Positions 1-5,609 of a DNA stretch of 8,829 nt are shown piece by piece. How positions within the stretch are numbered: the first letter of the stretch is position 1; every line of letters starts with the position of its first letter. The stretch comes from JBDZUZ01 sp040255445 (GTDB taxonomy: Bacteria > Planctomycetota > Phycisphaerae > Phycisphaerales > UBA1924): the NCBI GenBank assembly GCA_040255445.1, contig JBDZUZ010000156.1, forward strand, positions 1 through 8,829, in the 5' to 3' direction. The notes under the pieces were generated by a model. The model was not told the origin of the DNA, did no database searches, and saw only the letters and a program-made list of their open reading frames with translations. The position numbers were made by a program, and so were the translations under genes.

Positions 1-12
1 CAATGCCCCCCG

Positions 13-699
13 TTGCCGCCGCACGCGCAAAACCCGGCCGTGAACCCCGCCCTCGATACCGAGGACGATGACATCGACCGCGCCATCGTCGACTCCATCC
101 GCCGCGGCGAGCCGCAGGCCTGGACCCGCCTCGTCGAGCGGTACCAGGACCGGCTCTACGCCGTCTGCGTCCGCATGGTCCACGACCGCGAGATGGCCAC
201 CGACCTCGCCCAGGACGCCTTCCTCAAGATCATCAAGGGCATCGACACCTATGACGGCCGGGCCAAGCTCTCGACCTGGATGATCCGGGTCACCATGAAC
301 GTCTGCCTCTCCAAGCTCAGGTCCGAAAAACTCCGCCGCCACGCAAGCCTCGACGCGGCCGATGCCGGTGAAAGCTCGGGTCGGCGAGGGCCCGGCGGTG
401 GTGGGGGTGGCGGCGGCCGGCCCACCAGCCGTGGCGAACGACTCGAACAGGAACGGGAACCGGAGCCGGGGTTCAGCGTCGAAGACCATGAGGACCGCGA
501 GCGCGTGCTCGCCGCCCTCCGCCTTCTCGACCCCGACCAACGGGCCGTCCTCATTCTGTGCGACGCCCGCGGGAACAGCTACGAGGCCATCGCGGAAACC
601 CTCGGCATCGCCGTGGGCACGGTCAAGAGCAGGTTGTTCAGGGCCCGGGCGGCGTTGAGAGAGGCAGTGGAAGGGACGAAGGGACGGGGGAAGGCATAG
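13..699 (+). CDS. ECF-type RNA polymerase sigma factor (sigma-70 family)
   Basis: This protein should direct RNA polymerase to a set of promoters in the cytoplasm. With the TTG at 13 it is 228 residues. Region 2 spans about residues 36-107 and carries the DLAQDAFLKI core-binding segment and the STWMIRVTMN promoter-melting segment. Region 4 spans about 163-220, with LDPDQRAVLIL followed by the helix-turn-helix SYEAIAETLGIAVGTVKSRLFRAR. Between them lies a roughly 50-residue linker with eight consecutive glycines (residues 128-135), longer than in typical ECF factors. There is no region 3. The start is uncertain: the frame is open to the window edge, so translation may begin upstream, at TTG 13, or at GTG 40. 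The last eight residues and the stop lie in an 8-bp repeat array. The next gene encodes a probable anti-sigma protein, which supports regulation by sequestration. The family call is secure; the regulon is unknown. Confidence 0.93.
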   Translation: MPPHAQNPAVNPALDTEDDDIDRAIVDSIRRGEPQAWTRLVERYQDRLYAVCVRMVHDREMATDLAQDAFLKIIKGIDTYDGRAKLSTWMIRVTMNVCLSKLRSEKLRRHASLDAADAGESSGRRGPGGGGGGGGRPTSRGERLEQEREPEPGFSVEDHEDRERVLAALRLLDPDQRAVLILCDARGNSYEAIAETLGIAVGTVKSRLFRARAALREAVEGTKGRGKA

Positions 700-733
700 A
701 GGCACGAAGGCACAGAGGCACGAAGGGAAAGAC
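670..733. repeat. 8-bp-period tandem array (GCACGAAG / GCACAGAG / GAAGGGAC variants)
   Basis: Read in steps of eight from 670, the sequence gives GAAGGGAC twice, then GGGGGAAG, GCATAGAG, GCACGAAG, GCACAGAG, GCACGAAG and GGAAAGAC. The best-conserved part is two adjacent 16-bp copies (695-710 and 711-726) that differ at one base. The array starts inside the sigma gene, so it encodes the last residues and contains the TAG stop at 697-699. Its function is unknown. Confidence 0.8.
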
Positions 734-761
734 AGAAGACCACCGACTGACATCCCCACTT

Positions 762-793
762 GAGCACTCGACCACTCGAGCACTCGACCACTC
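762..793. repeat. Perfect 16-bp tandem duplication built from 8-bp units
   Basis: GAGCACTCGACCACTC occurs at 762-777 and again, identically, at 778-793. Each copy is itself two 8-bp half-units differing by one base (GAGCACTC and GACCACTC). It lies between the sigma and anti-sigma genes and is not coding in any gene I accept. Confidence 0.9.
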
Positions 794-799
794 CCATGT

Positions 800-825
800 G
801 AGCTGTCAGCTGTAAGTTGTGAGCT
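800..825. repeat. 7-bp-period array (NAGCTGT units)
   Basis: Units are GAGCTGT (800-806), CAGCTGT (807-813), AAGTTGT (814-820) and a partial GAGCT (821-825). The GTG at 819, the longest possible start of the next gene, sits inside this array. This is one reason to prefer the GTG at 834. Confidence 0.7.
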
Positions 826-833
826 TTATTCCA

Positions 834-2015
834 GTGAGCGACCGACCGAACAACCCCGCCCCCGCCCCCCTCTCCGAGGACCAGCTCCTCGACTGGGTCG
901 AGGGCCGTCTGTCCGCGGCGGATGAAGCCCGGATCGCCGCGGCGTCGGGACGGTCCGGTCTGGCCGAGCGGGTCGCACAGATGCAGGCCAACCGCCGGGC
1001 GCTCCAGTCGCTCGGTGATGTCGCCGCGCCGCGGGACCTCATGGACCGCGTCGGCGCCGCCCTCGAGCGCGAGGCCCTCATCGGCCTGGTCGATGGCGAC
1101 GCCGTCGATGACCACCCGCCCATCTCGCTGGTCGTGCCCGAACGCCGCTGGCGGATCAACCGCGCTGCCGCGGGCTTCGCGCTCGCGGCCGGCGTCGTTC
1201 TCATGGTCGTCGGCGCGGTCTACTTCACCGGCGCAGCGTTCACCGGCCCGAAGAAGACCTCGCCCCTCGATCCCGGCCCCATCGCCCTCAACACAAACGA
1301 GAGCGGCGTCGAGACAATGGAGCTCCGCGGCACGCAGGCCCCGGAAGCGGGCACCGACGCCGCTGCATCAATGAAAGTCGCCGATGCCGGCGCCGAGCCC
1401 GCCGCGGCGATGATGGCAGTTCCGGCGCCCGCCGGCCCCATCGACCCGCAGCGCGCCCTCGCCCTCGCCGCGGAAGGCCGCCTCGCCATCCGCGTCTACG
1501 CCCGCTCGACCCGCAACCTCGAGCAGATCGAAGCCGCCACGCAGCCCGGGGTCGCCCGCTCCTGGACCATGACCAGCGAGGTCCCAGCGCAGGTCGCCGC
1601 GGCGGTGATGCCCGTCAACCAGACCTTCAACATCGGCGCCCCCCGCGACATGGCCGCGGCGAACGGTCGCCGCGAAGCGATGCGGCAGGATGTCACCCGT
1701 CAGGCGCTGACCCGCCAGGCGCTGACCATGGTCGGCCCCGGCGGCGCGATGACCTGGCCGATGTCGATCACCATCGACCGCCTCTCCCGCGTCAAGGGCA
1801 CCTACCTCATCGACTCCCCCGACTCCGAGCGCATGCTCGCCGCGATCAAGAACGCCTTCGCCTCCCGCCTCGACGCCGAGGTGGTGTTCGAAGAACTCCC
1901 CGAGCCCCTCGACCTCGCGCCGACCGTCGACCCCGAGCGCGTCCTCTGGTGGACCAACGCCCCCAGCGAGTGGACCCGCCGCGTACAGATCCCGGTGGTG
2001 GTCGAAGAGCGGTAA
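834..2015 (+). CDS. Probable transmembrane anti-sigma factor
   Basis: This is likely the membrane-bound inhibitor of the sigma factor just upstream. From GTG 834 it is 393 residues (398 from GTG 819). Residues about 10-80 form a charged, helical N-terminal region with DQLLDWVEGRLSAADEARI, similar to the cytoplasmic sigma-binding domain of anti-sigma proteins. One membrane segment follows at about 111-136 (FALAAGVVLMVVGAVYF). An Ala/Pro/Met-rich linker (about 137-200) leads to a C-terminal domain of roughly 190 residues that would lie outside the membrane. There is no cysteine in the protein, so it cannot carry a zinc-binding HxxxCxxC anti-sigma motif. A 15-bp tandem duplication (1695-1724) encodes TRQAL twice. 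No Shine-Dalgarno sequence is visible at either start. The function rests on gene order and architecture rather than a clear sequence family. Confidence 0.7.
   Translation: MSDRPNNPAPAPLSEDQLLDWVEGRLSAADEARIAAASGRSGLAERVAQMQANRRALQSLGDVAAPRDLMDRVGAALEREALIGLVDGDAVDDHPPISLVVPERRWRINRAAAGFALAAGVVLMVVGAVYFTGAAFTGPKKTSPLDPGPIALNTNESGVETMELRGTQAPEAGTDAAASMKVADAGAEPAAAMMAVPAPAGPIDPQRALALAAEGRLAIRVYARSTRNLEQIEAATQPGVARSWTMTSEVPAQVAAAVMPVNQTFNIGAPRDMAAANGRREAMRQDVTRQALTRQALTMVGPGGAMTWPMSITIDRLSRVKGTYLIDSPDSERMLAAIKNAFASRLDAEVVFEELPEPLDLAPTVDPERVLWWTNAPSEWTRRVQIPVVVEER
1695..1724 (+). repeat. 15-bp in-frame tandem duplication in the anti-sigma gene
   Basis: ACCCGTCAGGCGCTG (1695-1709) is followed directly by ACCCGCCAGGCGCTG (1710-1724), with one mismatch. 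It encodes TRQAL-TRQAL in the outer domain and looks like a small replication-slippage duplication that kept the frame. Confidence 0.8.
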
Positions 2016-2019
2016 GGAC

Positions 2020-2433
2020 TCAGGCATTCGGTGCGAACGGCGGCACGCCCGCCTTCTTCGCTGCCTTCGCGAGCGCATCATCGAGCGTTACGAGCGGTAG
2101 ATAGCGCCGATGCGCAAGTTCGAGGTACGCAGCGTCGTACACGGTGAGCCGGTACTGTCGCGCAAACTCGAGCACGATCGTCTCGCGTGGCGCTGAGTCG
2201 ATCTCAATCGGAAGCATCTCCAGGTCCGCGAGGAAAGCGCTGGTCTGCACCTGTGACAGGCGGCCGCGCCGCTCTCCGATGACCAGCCCGTTCCGAATCT
2301 CGAACCAGAAGAGCGCCGGGACAACCGCGCCACCGGCGGCGACTGCCGCGAGCATTCGCTCCGCGAACGCTGCCTCTTCATCGCTGAATGCCAGCGACAG
2401 AACAACGGACGCGTCCGGCACGACCGCGGTCAA
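2020..2433 (-). CDS. vapC: VapC-like PIN-domain toxin ribonuclease
   Basis: This is the toxin of a type II toxin-antitoxin pair. PIN-domain toxins of the VapC family are metal-dependent endoribonucleases that usually cleave tRNA or rRNA. At 137 residues it has the usual length. The acidic metal-binding residues are all visible: D7 in VVPDASV, E45 in LFWFEIRN, D100 in TVYDAAYLELA, and D118/D119 in LVTLDDAL. The protein therefore looks intact. The start is TTG 2433, which overlaps the antitoxin stop as TTGA (2433-2430), a sign of translational coupling; GTG 2421 is a weaker alternative. The antitoxin gene lies directly upstream on the same strand. Its stop is only 4 nt from the stop of the convergent anti-sigma gene. 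The RNA target cannot be read from the sequence. Confidence 0.92.
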   Translation of the reverse strand: MTAVVPDASVVLSLAFSDEEAAFAERMLAAVAAGGAVVPALFWFEIRNGLVIGERRGRLSQVQTSAFLADLEMLPIEIDSAPRETIVLEFARQYRLTVYDAAYLELAHRRYLPLVTLDDALAKAAKKAGVPPFAPNA

Positions 2434-2708
2434 ATGCGATGCCCCTCGTGCCGCGATGCGAGGATGTCAGCTTTCGTCATCTTCTTCGTGCGCTTTGCGA
2501 AGCCGCGCAGCCGAGCCACCGCCTCGGCGATGGCGGTCTGGTCAAGACTCGCGTTCGCGGGGACCAGACGACCGACGGGCTTGCCGTGCTTGGTGATCTC
2601 GAAGCTCTCACCGCGAGCCACGCGTTCGAGCAACTCGCTGAGCCGCGTCTTCGCCTCAAAGGCGCCGATCGACTCCATGCCAGACTTGGGAGGTAAACTG
2701 GTTGCCAT
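2430..2708 (-). CDS. Phd/YefM-family antitoxin
   Basis: This is the antitoxin that should bind and neutralise the PIN toxin encoded next and repress their shared promoter. It has 92 residues from ATG 2708. The Phd/YefM fold signature covers about residues 13-50: IGAFEAKTRLSELLERV, then ESFEITKHGKPVGRLVP. The C-terminal part (about 55-92, with RLRGFAKRTKKMTKADIL) is basic and charged and would be the toxin-wrapping tail. ATG 2678 (MESIGAF) is an alternative start and matches the length of many family members. ATG 2708 is preferred because a strong promoter places the predicted transcription start at about 2710. Its stop overlaps the toxin start by 4 nt. The family call is firm; the exact start is less so. 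Confidence 0.9.
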   Translation of the reverse strand: MATSLPPKSGMESIGAFEAKTRLSELLERVARGESFEITKHGKPVGRLVPANASLDQTAIAEAVARLRGFAKRTKKMTKADILASRHEGHRI

Positions 2709-2716
2709 CTAGTTGA

Positions 2717-2745
2717 ATTATCGGGTATCGAGAGCCGGCGGTCAA
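2717..2745 (-). promoter_or_regulatory. Near-consensus sigma-70 promoter of the toxin-antitoxin operon
   Basis: Read on the minus strand, TTGACC (2745-2740) and GATAAT (2722-2717) are separated by exactly 17 bp. Each hexamer matches the consensus at five of six positions. Transcription would begin near 2710, one to three bases before the ATG at 2708, giving an almost leaderless mRNA. TATCG is directly repeated at 2719-2723 and 2726-2730, overlapping the -10 box, which makes it a candidate site for repression by the antitoxin. Confidence 0.75.
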
Positions 2746-2795
2746 GGCCGTTTTTGGACCGTACCGCACCCGGGGTGCCCCGGCACGCCGCTTGC

Positions 2796-2816
2796 GGACC
2801 GGCGGTCCAGCCGCCG
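2796..2816 (+). promoter_or_regulatory. Two mutually exclusive hairpins abutting the propeller gene start
   Basis: GGACC (2796-2800) can pair with GGTCC (2804-2808). Alternatively CGGCGG (2800-2805) can pair with CCGCCG (2811-2816), which ends immediately before the ATG at 2817. The two stems share bases and cannot form together. No ribosome binding site is visible here. A regulatory role is only a possibility, as GC-rich DNA often contains such pairs. Confidence 0.3.
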
Positions 2817-3908
2817 ATGCTACCACAACCCCGGAGCCACACCTTGGCCAAAGCCGCAATCTGCCTTCTCGCTTCAACACTTGCCGCATCCAGCACCCTC
2901 GGCCAGTGGACGGTCACACTCCTCGACCCGCCCGAGAGCGAATTTGCGGTCGCGATATCTGTCTTTGGAGACCGTCAGGGTGGCTACGCCTTCATCGACG
3001 GGGAGTCACGCGCGAGCGTCTGGACGGGTTCCGCGGGATCGCGAGTCGATCTCCATCCGGCCGGCGCGGCGTCCTCGATCGTCACGAGTATCGGAAGTCA
3101 GACACAGGGGGGCATCGTTCGGATCGACGACTCCCGCCACGCCGCCCTCTGGAGGGGCAGCGCCTCATCCTGGGTCAACCTGAACCCTCCCGACGCCGAG
3201 AGCTCGTTCGTGATCGCGATCGATGGGGACCTTCAGTTCGGATACATCCAAAACAACTTCGAGGCTCGCGCCGGGCTGTGGAGCGGAACCGCGGACTCTT
3301 TCGTCGACCTGACGCCGGATTACGCCGAGAGCTCTTGGGCCGGCGATGCGTGGGGCGGCGTGCAGGGCGGCTCCATCACTGTCCGCGGATCGACACGCGG
3401 CGGCATCTGGAGAGGCGCCGCCGAGTCCTGGGTGGATCTCAGCCCCGAGAGTTCGAGCCAGACCTCCGTGCAGGGCCTCTCCGCGGACCAACAGGTCGGG
3501 TGGACGCACAACAACATCAGCCCGGAAGCGGCGCTCTGGAGCGGATCCGCGGCGTCCTGGGTCAACCTGCACCCGGCATCGATGCGGGGCTCGGTCGCGT
3601 ACGCGGTCGCCGCGGGATTCCAAGTCGGATTCGCATCGGACTTCAACTACCACTGGCATGCCAGCCTCTGGCAGGGCTCCTCAGAATCTTGGGAAGACCT
3701 TTCGCTCGCGCTCCCAGGCGAATGGAGCGATTCTCGTGCGATGGATGTCTGGAGCGACGGCGAGACGCTCTACATCGTCGGCGAAGCCAGCCGCACGCGC
3801 GACAGCTACCCATCCGCCGTGATGTGGACCCGCCCGATCCCATCAACCGGATCGCTCGCTGCGCTCGCGCTCGGCATCGCCATCACCGCCCGCCGCCGCT
3901 TGCGCTGA
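2817..3908 (+). CDS. Secreted HAF-like repeat protein, predicted seven-bladed beta-propeller with PEP-CTERM-like tail
   Basis: The chosen start, ATG 2817, gives 363 residues beginning with a signal peptide (MLPQPRSHTLAK, then AAICLLASTLAASS, cleavage near residue 29). A longer frame from TTG 2754 would bury the signal. The mature protein is built of repeats of the form hAxLWxGsaxSWVdLxP...gxQxGy. The repeat-closing tryptophans fall at residues 69, 112, 155, 198, 241, 285 and 337, so the first five are exactly 43 apart. This resembles the HAF family of extracellular repeats and suggests a seven-bladed propeller. The tail PIPSTG (about 340-345), a short hydrophobic stretch and RRRLR match the pattern of PEP-CTERM-type sorting signals. 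It is probably exported and then anchored or processed at the surface. The ligand or binding partner is unknown, and no catalytic motif is seen. Confidence 0.82.
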   Translation: MLPQPRSHTLAKAAICLLASTLAASSTLGQWTVTLLDPPESEFAVAISVFGDRQGGYAFIDGESRASVWTGSAGSRVDLHPAGAASSIVTSIGSQTQGGIVRIDDSRHAALWRGSASSWVNLNPPDAESSFVIAIDGDLQFGYIQNNFEARAGLWSGTADSFVDLTPDYAESSWAGDAWGGVQGGSITVRGSTRGGIWRGAAESWVDLSPESSSQTSVQGLSADQQVGWTHNNISPEAALWSGSAASWVNLHPASMRGSVAYAVAAGFQVGFASDFNYHWHASLWQGSSESWEDLSLALPGEWSDSRAMDVWSDGETLYIVGEASRTRDSYPSAVMWTRPIPSTGSLAALALGIAITARRRLR

Positions 3909-4019
3909 CCCCGCTCGTCCATAACCATGCTTGATCCCGGTCGCGAAGCGTGCTCATACGCAGCCGCGGCCGACGCATGAATCCCGCTTCAGCACCAAGC
4001 GGTGCAAGATGTACGGGAA

Positions 4020-4055
4020 TTCACGTGACGATCGCCGGCGGCGCGGTACTGTGTC
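4020..4055 (+). promoter_or_regulatory. Promoter with palindromic operator, first dockerin gene
   Basis: TTCACGTGAC (4020-4029) contains the 8-bp palindrome TCACGTGA and overlaps a -35-like GTGACG (4025-4030). Sixteen bases later comes a -10-like TACTGT (4047-4052) inside CGGTAC-TG-TGTC. The same arrangement with identical spacing precedes the paralogous gene at 5610-5645. The conservation in otherwise diverged DNA is the main support; the exact -35/-10 assignment is inference. Confidence 0.6.
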
Positions 4056-4235
4056 ACCGTTGATCAGCCAGCCCGGTCGCTGTCCGATCTCGCCCTGCAC
4101 AACTCGCGACACACGAATCAGCAGCGCACCGCGCGGGAATGTCTCCACGCGAGCCCGCGCACGGCCCCGGATCGTTCCGCGTGGCCGGTGTTGTCACTTT
4201 GTACACGACCGGCCGATCGAGCCGGTCCAGATCAC

Positions 4236-4242
4236 GAGGGAG
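4236..4242 (+). promoter_or_regulatory. Ribosome binding site deciding the 4252 start
   Basis: GAGGGAG ends 9 nt before ATG 4252. It is the clearest Shine-Dalgarno match near any start in the window. It fixes translation at the signal peptide rather than at the upstream ATG 3931. Confidence 0.7.
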
Positions 4243-4251
4243 AAACGCATC

Positions 4252-5472
4252 ATGCCCACGTTCGCACGCACATTCGCACTCTCCGCCGCGGCGACGCTCG
4301 CGGCCGCCGCGTACGCCCAGCCCGCCGCCACCGACCTGGGAACGCTGGGTCAGGGCGAGACCCGCCAGTCCGCGGTGCCCGTGGCCGGGACGTCGATCGT
4401 CTGGTTCAGCTTCGAAGTGCCCGCGATCACGAACGACAACAACCGCTACCTCGACATCTTCACCGAGGCGACGGCGGGCGACAGCGAGATCGGCCTCTAC
4501 GACAGCGCCGGCAATCTCATCGCCAGCGATGACGACGACGGCGCCAGCGTCCGCAGCGCGCTCTCGTTCGGCGCAGAGTTCCCCACCCGTCCGCTCGACG
4601 GCGGCGTTGCGCACAACGGCCGCGATGGCGATCTCGTCCCCGGAACCTACTACCTCGCGCTGGGCAACTTCAACACCACCTTCCTGCCCACCGCCTTCGG
4701 TGTGACCAGCGCCAGCACCGCCAACAACACGTTCGACCTGGTCCTCGTGACCGGCGAGCAGGTCCCGCCCGCCGATCGCTGGATCGAGGGCAACACCGGC
4801 GATGCGGGCGATCTCCCAGACATCGCGCAGACGCCGCAGGGCAGCGGCACGCTCGGCAGCATCGCCGGCTCGATCGCCCAGGCCGACGATGTGGACATGT
4901 ACGAAATCGAGATCTGCGACGTTGCGAGCTTCTCCGCCACCACCAGCGGCCTCGCGAGCATCGACACGCAGCTCTGGCTCTTCGATGCCAACGGCACGGG
5001 CGTCGCCTTCAACGACGACACGCCCCCCGGCGGCGTCGGGACACAGTCGACGCTCTCGAACGCCTTCGTCACCGCGAACGGGACCTACTACCTCGCGATC
5101 TCGACGTACGACCGCGATGCGGTCGATGCCCTGGGCGTTGAGATCTGGGCGGACACGCCCTTCGGCGAGGAGCGGGCGCCCGATGGCCTGGCCGCCGCCA
5201 ACCCGGTCGCCGGGTGGGCCGGGGTCTCGACCGCCAGCGGCAACTACATCATCCAGCTCGCCGGCGCTTGCTTCCCCTCGGGCGGGCCCAACTGCCCCGC
5301 GTGCGCGGCCGACTACGACCAGTCGGGCGGTGTCGATGGCCAGGACATCGGCGCGTTCTTCAACGACTGGGAGGCCGGCGCTCAGTGCGCCGACGTCGAT
5401 GGTTCGGGCGGCGTCGATGGCGATGACATCGGCTTCTTCTTCGACCGCTGGCAGGCCGGCGGCTGCAACTGA
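4252..5472 (+). CDS. Secreted PPC-like protein with C-terminal dockerin-like module (paralog A)
   Basis: This is a 406-residue exported protein. The signal peptide MPTFARTFALSAAATLAAAAYAQ should be cut after AYA. Residues about 45-165 form a first beta-sandwich resembling bacterial pre-peptidase C-terminal (PPC) domains, with WFSFEVP, AGDSEIGLYDSAGNL, an acidic SDDDDG loop and PGTYYLALG. A second similar region covers about 200-340 (DDVDMYEIEI, QLWLFDANGTGVAFNDD, NGTYYLAIS). The C-terminal 55 residues hold two dockerin-type calcium loops: DYDQSGGVDGQD (354-365) and DVDGSGGVDGDD (381-392). Each is followed by an FF..W helix, and cysteines lie at 348, 351, 379 and 405. This matches what I know as the GC-type dockerin of planctomycetes. 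No peptidase or other catalytic domain is present, so the role is probably structural or binding at the surface. The next gene is a full-length paralog. Confidence 0.85.
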   Translation: MPTFARTFALSAAATLAAAAYAQPAATDLGTLGQGETRQSAVPVAGTSIVWFSFEVPAITNDNNRYLDIFTEATAGDSEIGLYDSAGNLIASDDDDGASVRSALSFGAEFPTRPLDGGVAHNGRDGDLVPGTYYLALGNFNTTFLPTAFGVTSASTANNTFDLVLVTGEQVPPADRWIEGNTGDAGDLPDIAQTPQGSGTLGSIAGSIAQADDVDMYEIEICDVASFSATTSGLASIDTQLWLFDANGTGVAFNDDTPPGGVGTQSTLSNAFVTANGTYYLAISTYDRDAVDALGVEIWADTPFGEERAPDGLAAANPVAGWAGVSTASGNYIIQLAGACFPSGGPNCPACAADYDQSGGVDGQDIGAFFNDWEAGAQCADVDGSGGVDGDDIGFFFDRWQAGGCN

Positions 5473-5515
5473 TCCTTCGCCGGGCTTCCCCGGTCCGAAC
5501 GAGAGATGAGAGACC

Positions 5516-5548
5516 GGAGCGGGCCCGCCACCACGGCGGGCCCGTTCT
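5516..5548 (+). terminator. Terminator hairpin after paralog A
   Basis: CGGGCCCGCC (5520-5529) pairs perfectly with GGCGGGCCCG (5535-5544) around the loop ACCAC. The stem can be extended at its base with G-U pairs to 5516/5548. A short T-rich run (TTCT) follows. It starts about 45 nt after the stop codon at 5472 and before the next promoter, so it should end the paralog A transcript. The T tract is weak. Confidence 0.75.
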
Positions 5549-5609
5549 ACTTGGGGTGTGCGGCCAGGTTCGGCCGATCGAGCGGTCGGCCCCGGCGAGC
5601 TTGCGCGGT

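Larger units (their letters stand above)
3909..4251. other. Intergenic region between propeller gene and first dockerin gene
   Basis: This 343-base stretch has no accepted gene. A reading frame in phase with the next gene is open from 3931, but it would hide the signal peptide and run through the promoter. A small hairpin (3984-3989 with 3997-4002, or alternatively 3992-3996 with 4001-4005) lies about 75 nt after the propeller stop but has no T tract. The promoter at 4020-4055 leaves a leader of roughly 190 nt. That leader contains a 7-bp stem (4207-4213 with 4221-4227) just upstream of the ribosome binding site. Confidence 0.6.

Noticed and set aside
388..420. G-quadruplex in the G-rich stretch of the sigma gene
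   Set aside because: Only a few runs of three or more G are present and the stretch is explained by glycine codons, so a structural DNA role is not supported.
2792..3934. A 380-residue alternative-frame ORF overlapping the propeller gene
   Set aside because: The translation is arginine-rich without repeats or a signal peptide, while the overlapping frame shows regular 43-residue repeats.
4020..4055. Recognition of the duplicated promoter by the sigma factor encoded at 13-699
   Set aside because: The spacing and boxes fit a sigma-70-like -35/-10 with 16 bp better than a typical ECF promoter, and nothing links the two beyond proximity.
3931..4251. N-terminal extension of paralog A to ATG 3931
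   Set aside because: It would place 107 residues before a good signal peptide and translate through the shared promoter. The GAGGGAG at 4236 supports ATG 4252.
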